A stretch of DNA of 6,178 nucleotides, taken from positions 1 to 6,178 of the forward strand of contig WFPZ01000324.1 in assembly GCA_015487335.1 (NCBI GenBank). The letters run 5' to 3'. The notes under the pieces are model-generated. The model searched no databases and had not been told where the DNA came from. It saw only the letters and a program-made list of their open reading frames with translations. Positions 1 through 6,178 of this stretch are shown piece after piece. Positions within the stretch are counted from its first letter, which is position 1, and each line of letters begins with the position of its first letter. Made by a program: the position numbers and the translations under genes. Source of the DNA: Paracoccaceae bacterium (GTDB lineage: Bacteria > Pseudomonadota > Alphaproteobacteria > Rhodobacterales > Rhodobacteraceae).

Positions 1-1070
1 CCTGCGCGCTGGTGATCTCCACCCCGGTGTCCATCGTCGCCGCTCTGGCCTCCTCGGCCCGCAACGGGGTGCTGGTCAAGGGCGGGGCCTATATCGAGGC
101 CCCCTCGAAGATGACCGCCCTGGCCATGGACAAGACCGGCACCATCACCCGCGGCGAGCCCGAAGTGGCTGCCCTGCACGTGCTGAACGGCACCGACGAG
201 CCCACCCTGCTGGCCCGCGCCGCGGCGCTGGAGGCGCGCTCTTCCCACCCGCTGGCCAGGGCCATCCTGGAGCGCGTCGAAAAGGACGGCATCGCCTACG
301 AGCCCGCCGAAGACGTGCAGATCATCCCCGGCCGCGGGGTCGCCGGAAAGGCCGACGGCCAGGAGCTGTGGCTGGGCTCGCCGCGCTATGCGGAAGAGCT
401 GGGCGTGGCCGATCAGCTGCCCCAGGACTTCCTGCGCGAGGTCGAGGACCAGGGGCAGACGGTCGTGGTGGTCGGCGAGGGCAAGCGGGTGCTCGGGCTG
501 ATCGCCCTGGCCGATGCCATCCGCCCCGACGCTCACGGCCTGGTGGACGAGCTGCACCGGCTGGGCGTCAGGAAGCTGGTGATGCTGACCGGCGACAACA
601 GCCGCGCCGCCAATGCCGTGGCCCGTGCGGTGGGCATCGACGAGGTGCGCGCCGAACTTCTGCCCGAAGACAAGGTCACCGCGGTTTCGGAACTGACCGA
701 ACAGCACGAGATGGTGGCGATGGTCGGCGACGGGGTGAACGATGCGCCGGCCATGGCCCGTGCCAACTTCGCCATCGCCATGGGCGCGGTGGGCTCCGAC
801 GCGGCCATCGAAACCGCCGACATCGCCCTGATGACCGACGACATCGGCAAGCTGCCCTGGCTGATCCGCCACTCGCGCCGGACCATGGGGATCATCCGCC
901 AGAACATCACCCTCTCGCTAGCGGTCAAGGCGCTGTTCGTGGCGCTGACGATGTTCGGCATGGCCTCCATGTGGGGCGCGATCGCCGCCGACGTGGGCGT
1001 TTCGCTGCTGGTGGTGGCCAACGCGCTGCGGCTGCTGCGGCTGGAAGGCCAGGCTGCAACCGCCACCTGA
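1..1070 (+). CDS. cadA: Heavy-metal (Zn/Cd/Pb) translocating P1B-type ATPase, C-terminal part (5' partial)
   Basis: Inner-membrane pump that uses ATP to export soft divalent cations such as Zn2+, Cd2+ and Pb2+. The window opens inside the transmembrane CPC metal motif: in frame from position 3 it reads CALVISTPVS, so the N-terminal metal-binding domain and first helices lie outside. Visible in order: phosphorylation motif DKTGT with its aspartate at 129-131, the SSHP motif of the nucleotide-binding domain (about 240-251), TGDN of the P-domain at 588-599, GDGVND at 726-743, then two closing helices and a short tail. The penultimate helix carries a lysine (927-929) within QNITLSLAVK and the last helix an aspartate within ADVG. 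This lysine/aspartate pair is typical of the ZntA/CadA (P1B-2) subgroup and not of copper pumps (CopA). The GTG at 12 is an internal codon, not the start. Stop TGA at 1068-1070. The symbol zntA would fit equally well; the family call is firm, the exact metal is inferred. Confidence 0.93.
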   Translation, partial: CALVISTPVSIVAALASSARNGVLVKGGAYIEAPSKMTALAMDKTGTITRGEPEVAALHVLNGTDEPTLLARAAALEARSSHPLARAILERVEKDGIAYEPAEDVQIIPGRGVAGKADGQELWLGSPRYAEELGVADQLPQDFLREVEDQGQTVVVVGEGKRVLGLIALADAIRPDAHGLVDELHRLGVRKLVMLTGDNSRAANAVARAVGIDEVRAELLPEDKVTAVSELTEQHEMVAMVGDGVNDAPAMARANFAIAMGAVGSDAAIETADIALMTDDIGKLPWLIRHSRRTMGIIRQNITLSLAVKALFVALTMFGMASMWGAIAADVGVSLLVVANALRLLRLEGQAATAT

Positions 1071-1103
1071 GGCGCCGGCCCTTTCCGGGGCAAGAGTTCA
1101 GGC

Positions 1104-1149
1104 AAAAGGCGGGCCGCGGGGCATCAACCCTGCGGCCCGCCAGCATTTT
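1104..1149. terminator. Probable bidirectional Rho-independent terminator
   Basis: A perfect 10-bp GC stem, 1108-1117 paired with 1132-1141, is extended inside by GGG (1118-1120) with CCC (1128-1130) across a one-base bulge, closing on a 7-nt loop. On the minus strand the stem is followed directly by TTTT (1107-1104), so it can end the tRNA-Ala transcript. On the plus strand TTTT comes at 1146-1149, four bases past the stem, so it may also end the metal ATPase transcript, though less strongly. It lies 33 bp past the ATPase stop and about 67 bp past the tRNA 3' end, between convergent genes. Confidence 0.72.
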
Positions 1150-1208
1150 CAGGCCGGGCATGGCCCGGATCCGCAGCCGCGGGACTGTCGCGATTGATGA
1201 AGGTGGTC

Positions 1209-1284
<76 letters not shown>

Positions 1285-1295
1285 GACCGGCGGAC

Positions 1296-1323
1296 ATGTG
1301 ATCCATCGCCGGGAAATTGTCAA
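1296..1323 (-). promoter_or_regulatory. Candidate sigma-70 promoter of tRNA-Ala
   Basis: A perfect -35 hexamer TTGACA (minus strand, 1318-1323) is followed after 16 nt by a weak -10 candidate TCACAT (1296-1301). The tRNA 5' end is 11 nt beyond, which would leave a leader of only a few bases, as is common for stable RNA genes. The -35 is convincing. The -10 matches the consensus at only three positions, so its exact placement is uncertain. Confidence 0.55.
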
Positions 1324-1346
1324 GCGGCCCCGCAGCCGCCGGGCGC

Positions 1347-1377
1347 AAAATCGGGCCGCCTGCACGGGCCGGCCCGA
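1347..1377 (-). terminator. Rho-independent terminator of trxC
   Basis: On the minus strand an 8-bp stem TCGGGCCG/CGGCCCGA (1370-1377 with 1351-1358) closes an 11-nt loop and is followed at once by TTTT (1350-1347). It begins 8 nt past the trxC stop, ideal spacing for an intrinsic terminator, and lies upstream of the tRNA promoter, so trxC and tRNA-Ala are probably separate transcripts. Confidence 0.75.
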
Positions 1378-1385
1378 AAACGGTG

Positions 1386-1832
1386 TCAGGCGCCGACCGT
1401 CACGTTGGCGCGCACGAAACGCTCGATATCCGCAGCCGGGCGAGCGCCGGCCAGGCGCGCCACCTCCTTGCCCTTGTGAAACAGGATGAGCAGCGGAATG
1501 CCGCGGATGTTCCGTTCGGCCGAGACCTGAGGGTATTGCTCGGTGTTGATCTTGGCAAAGCGCACGTGAGGTGCCAGGGCCTGGGCCGCGCGGGCGAATT
1601 CGGGGGCCATCATCCGGCACGGGCCGCACCACGGTGCCCAGAAATCGACGATCAGCGGCAGATCATCGGTGCGGATCATCTTCTTGAGCACCTTCGGCTC
1701 CAGCTCGGCCACCTTTCCATCGGCCAGCTTCGCGCCACAGGTGCCGCATTTGGGGCCGGCGGCCAGTTTCCCGGCGGGCACGCGGTTGCCCTGGCCACAC
1801 TGGGCGCAGGTAAGTTTGACAGCATCGCTCAT
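1386..1832 (-). CDS. trxC: Thioredoxin 2 (TrxC), zinc-ribbon thioredoxin
   Basis: A cytoplasmic thiol-disulfide reductase of 148 residues, close to the length of E. coli Trx2 (139). An N-terminal zinc ribbon has paired cysteines C9/C12 (CAQC) and C29/C32 (CGTC). A thioredoxin fold follows with active site WCGPC at residues 68-72 and the cis-proline within GIPLL (P113). The zinc ribbon separates TrxC from TrxA, which lacks it. Known family role: reduces disulfides using electrons from thioredoxin reductase and is often induced by oxidative stress; thioredoxins also reduce protein persulfides. The start at 1832 was chosen because AGGAG (1841-1845) lies 8 nt upstream and the zinc ribbon begins nine residues in. 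The frame stays open to 1979, but that extension covers the promoter and resembles no thioredoxin. The gene has its own promoter and terminator, so it is probably monocistronic, and it is divergent from the membrane protein at 2003. Confidence 0.96.
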   Translation of the reverse strand: MSDAVKLTCAQCGQGNRVPAGKLAAGPKCGTCGAKLADGKVAELEPKVLKKMIRTDDLPLIVDFWAPWCGPCRMMAPEFARAAQALAPHVRFAKINTEQYPQVSAERNIRGIPLLILFHKGKEVARLAGARPAADIERFVRANVTVGA

Positions 1833-1840
1833 GATGCGGG

Positions 1841-1845
1841 CTCCT
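1841..1845 (-). promoter_or_regulatory. Shine-Dalgarno site of trxC
   Basis: AGGAG on the minus strand, 8 nt before the ATG whose first base is 1832. It decides the start in favour of the 148-residue protein over the longer open frame. Confidence 0.85.
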
Positions 1846-1846
1846 G

Positions 1847-1870
1847 ATAAATTCGTCTTCACGAATATAT
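1847..1870. promoter_or_regulatory. Operator-like palindrome over the trxC promoter (ATTC-N8-GAAT, SqrR/BigR-like)
   Basis: A 24-bp inverted repeat of the form ATAnATTCGTnnnnACGAATnTAT: arms ATTCGT (1851-1856) and ACGAAT (1861-1866) are perfect, and the outer ATA/TAT triplets also match. It is AT-rich within GC-rich DNA. Its core, ATTC-N8-GAAT, equals the site I recall being reported for the ArsR-family persulfide sensor SqrR of Rhodobacter capsulatus and its relative BigR. The palindrome covers the -10 hexamer (1864-1869) and is centred about where transcription should start (near 1857), a layout that suits repression. The palindrome is seen directly. The regulator is inferred, and no regulator gene lies in the window. 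Confidence 0.65.
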
Positions 1871-1891
1871 GATCGGGTGCCGTTGTTTCAA
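1864..1891 (-). promoter_or_regulatory. Sigma-70 type promoter of trxC
   Basis: On the minus strand -35 TTGAAA (1886-1891), a 16-nt spacer and -10 TATATT (1864-1869), both close to consensus. The predicted start near 1857 gives a leader of about 25 nt that includes the AGGAG site. The -10 lies inside the palindrome at 1847-1870. Confidence 0.7.
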
Positions 1892-2002
1892 TGCTGCCCC
1901 CTTTCGCTGTCGCGCCGTCACTTCCGCACCGCGCTTGAAAAGACATGACCGATCGGGCACCCTGGCGCTTCAGGCGCATTTTCCGAAAGGTTCCCGCATC
2001 CC

Positions 2003-2689
2003 ATGTGTTTTTCCGAGGCGGTCAGCATCTCGGCCGGCGGCGTCCTGCTTTTTGGCGGGGCCTACGCGGGCTACAAGGCCTGGACGGTCAACAAGCGCTA
2101 CCTGCCGGTCTCGCTGATGCCGGCATTCGCCGGGCTGCAGCAGCTGGCAGAGGGGTTCGTGTGGCAGGGAATGACCGGCGGCAATGCCCAGATGGTGGAA
2201 ACCGCGGCGCTGATCTACATCTTCTTCACCTGGTTCATGTGGCCCTTCTGGATTCCGCTGTCGGTCTATGCGCTGGAGCCGAAGGAAAGCCGGCGAAAAC
2301 ACCTGTTCTGGATCTTCTCGCTCATCGGGCTGATCTTCGGCATGATCCTCTACGTACCGCATCTGATCTACCCCGAATGGGTGGATGTCACCATCAACCG
2401 CGGCTCGCTGGCCTATGAGGGCACGATGCTGCTTGACTTTCTCATGCCGCGCAGCGCCACCAACCTTCTGTATCTCGCCCTGATCATCGGCCCGCCGCTG
2501 ATGTCGCGCTACCGGCACATGCGGTATTTCGGGCTGACGCTGATCGCGGTCACGCTGGTGGACTTCCTGTTCCTGCGCTACGCCTACATCTCGTTCTTCT
2601 GCCTGCTGGCAGGGCTGGCCACGATACATCTGATCTACATCATCTCGCGCAACCACTGCCGCCACGAGTGCCCGGAGCTGTTCAGCTGA
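2003..2689 (+). CDS. Seven-helix integral membrane protein, DUF6629-like, function unknown
   Basis: A 228-residue protein I recognise as resembling the DUF6629 family, by the MCFS N-terminus, the GLQQLAEGFVWQG segment (44-56) and the overall layout. About seven hydrophobic segments are visible: roughly 8-27, 33-54, 67-91, 101-123, 153-168, 174-191 and 194-215. There is no signal peptide or enzymatic motif. Polar features within or near the helices include Q46/Q47 and E50, an aromatic run FFTWFMWPFW (74-83) and a D187/R192 pair. Cysteines are C2, C200, C219 and C223, the last two in a short tail HCRHEC (218-223) that could bind a metal or form a thiol pair; this is inference. The ATG at 2003 follows a purine-rich GAAAGG at 1985-1990, spaced 12 nt, longer than ideal. 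It is divergent from trxC across 170 bp and converges with thpR. No function is assigned. Confidence 0.85.
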   Translation: MCFSEAVSISAGGVLLFGGAYAGYKAWTVNKRYLPVSLMPAFAGLQQLAEGFVWQGMTGGNAQMVETAALIYIFFTWFMWPFWIPLSVYALEPKESRRKHLFWIFSLIGLIFGMILYVPHLIYPEWVDVTINRGSLAYEGTMLLDFLMPRSATNLLYLALIIGPPLMSRYRHMRYFGLTLIAVTLVDFLFLRYAYISFFCLLAGLATIHLIYIISRNHCRHECPELFS

Positions 2690-2699
2690 GCGGGGCCGT

Positions 2700-3242
2700 T
2701 CAACCCAGCGGGTAGCAGGCCAGTTCCCGGTGGCGGGCCCCTTCGGGATGCAGGAAGGATTCGTAAAGCACGAAGGAAGTGACGGGAAACGGCCCGGCGC
2801 GAAACCCGGCCCGCTCGGCCACGAAACGGTTGAGCAGTTCCAGCTCGGACGGCCCCATGCGCGGGCGGAAACGGGCCAGCGTGACATGGGGGCGGAACCT
2901 GTCGCGCGGAACCGGCAGGCCGGCCCGGCGCAGCGCAGACCTGACCTGCCGGGCCAGCCCCTCCAGCGCCTCCTCCGCCTCGACCCCGGCAAACAGGATC
3001 GACGGGGTATCGCCCCCGAAACTGCCCAGCCCCTTCAACCGCAGCGCGAAAGGTGGGGCGCACAGGCCGGACAGCTCGTCGTGCAGCTCCTCTATCCGCT
3101 CCTGCGGGTGCTCGCCGACGAAGGCCAACGTCAGGTGCAGGGTATCCCGCCTCATCGGCCGGCCCACCGGCAGCCCCGACTGCAGCGCCTCAAGCGCATC
3201 GAGAACGTCTTCCGGCAGATCGAGAGCCACGAAGGCGCGCAT
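2700..3242 (-). CDS. thpR: RNA 2',3'-cyclic phosphodiesterase (2H superfamily, LigT/ThpR)
   Basis: A 180-residue cytoplasmic enzyme of the 2H phosphoesterase superfamily. The family opens 2',3'-cyclic phosphates on RNA to 2'-phosphomonoesters; some members were first described as 2'-5' RNA ligases. The two signature HxT motifs are present and properly spaced: HLTL at residues 36-39 and HVTL at 119-122, one in each half of the pseudo-symmetric fold. The N-terminus MRAFVALDLP is typical of the family, as is the length. The ATG at 3242 is supported by that N-terminus. The frame stays open far upstream into gcvP on the same strand, but that part matches nothing and is rejected. The gene follows gcvP by 44 nt, so it is probably cotranscribed. 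The only Shine-Dalgarno-like bases (GGGG, 3251-3254) lie in a strong hairpin. Its real RNA substrate in bacteria is generally unclear. Confidence 0.93.
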   Translation of the reverse strand: MRAFVALDLPEDVLDALEALQSGLPVGRPMRRDTLHLTLAFVGEHPQERIEELHDELSGLCAPPFALRLKGLGSFGGDTPSILFAGVEAEEALEGLARQVRSALRRAGLPVPRDRFRPHVTLARFRPRMGPSELELLNRFVAERAGFRAGPFPVTSFVLYESFLHPEGARHRELACYPLG

Positions 3243-3244
3243 CG

Positions 3245-3272
3245 GCTCAGCCCCGGGCCCCGGGGCTGCAGC
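3245..3272 (-). promoter_or_regulatory. GC-rich hairpin in the gcvP-thpR gap, over the thpR ribosome-binding region
   Basis: An inverted repeat CAGCCCCGG (3248-3256) / CCGGGGCTG (3260-3268) with a 3-nt loop makes a 9-bp, nearly all-GC stem. A few more pairs (3245-3247 with 3270-3272) can form past a one-base bulge. It ends 5 nt before the thpR ATG and includes the only SD-like GGGG (minus strand, 3254-3251). There is no T-run after it, so it is not a standard intrinsic terminator. It may lower thpR translation relative to gcvP or stabilise the upstream mRNA; both roles are inference. Confidence 0.5.
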
Positions 3273-3286
3273 CAAGGCCGCCCGGC

Positions 3287-6145
<2,859 letters not shown>

Positions 6146-6151
6146 CGCCGG

Positions 6152-6158
6152 TTTCCTC
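6152..6158 (-). promoter_or_regulatory. Shine-Dalgarno site of gcvP
   Basis: GAGGAAA on the minus strand, 6 nt before the ATG whose first base is 6145 (8 nt if the core is taken as GAGGA). It supports the start chosen for the 952-residue protein. No promoter or end of an upstream gene can be identified in the 20 bases left before the window edge. Confidence 0.8.
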
Positions 6159-6178
6159 GCATTCGGAAGCGGCAGGCC

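Noticed and set aside
1154..1168. Small hairpin CCGGGC-ATG-GCCCGG downstream of the ATPase gene.
   Set aside because: Only 6 bp with a 3-nt loop and no T-run on either side. The neighbouring hairpin at 1108-1141 is the better terminator.
1871..1963. GGGTGCC (1875-1881) and GGCACCC (1957-1963) as an inverted repeat in the trxC-membrane protein gap.
   Set aside because: Seven bases separated by 75 nt is weak evidence, and nothing else ties the two copies together.
1833..1979. In-frame extension of trxC by 49 residues to an ATG at 1979.
   Set aside because: It has no thioredoxin similarity and covers the promoter and palindrome. The ATG at 1832 has a good Shine-Dalgarno site.

Overview
The window looks like chromosomal DNA from a GC-rich alphaproteobacterium, most likely Rhodobacterales (Rhodobacteraceae/Paracoccaceae). 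That placement rests on base composition, the protein sequences as I recognise them and the mix of genes; it is inference, since no database search was possible. I see no transposase, integrase, phage gene or CRISPR array.

Layout, left to right. (1) Positions 1-1070, plus strand: the C-terminal part of a P1B-2 type Zn/Cd/Pb efflux ATPase (CadA/ZntA), cut by the window edge inside its CPC metal motif. (2) 1104-1149: a GC-rich hairpin with T-runs on both sides, a probable two-way terminator between the ATPase gene and a tRNA on the other strand. (3) 1209-1284, minus strand: tRNA-Ala with anticodon CGC, encoded CCA end and the G3:U70 alanine identity pair, with a TTGACA promoter element upstream. 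(4) 1386-1832, minus: trxC, a zinc-ribbon thioredoxin 2, with its own terminator (1347-1377), Shine-Dalgarno site and promoter. (5) 1833-2002: the divergent intergenic region. It holds a TTGAAA-N16-TATATT promoter for trxC overlapped by a 24-bp palindrome of the form ATTC-N8-GAAT. (6) 2003-2689, plus: a seven-helix membrane protein resembling the DUF6629 family, function unknown. (7) 2700-3242, minus: thpR, a 2H-family RNA 2',3'-cyclic phosphodiesterase, ending 10 bp from the membrane-protein stop. (8) 3287-6145, minus: gcvP, the full-length glycine decarboxylase P-protein, probably the last gcv gene of an operon entering from the right, with thpR following it 44 nt downstream.

Most of the content is ordinary housekeeping: metal efflux, a tRNA, thiol redox, one-carbon metabolism and RNA repair/ligation chemistry. 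I did not find a clearly new multi-gene system. The most interesting signal is the palindrome over the trxC promoter, which fits the half-site pattern reported for the persulfide-responsive ArsR-family repressors SqrR/BigR. It suggests that this thioredoxin responds to reactive sulfur, possibly together with the divergent membrane protein of unknown function. A second point is a strong hairpin that would bury the only Shine-Dalgarno-like bases of thpR.
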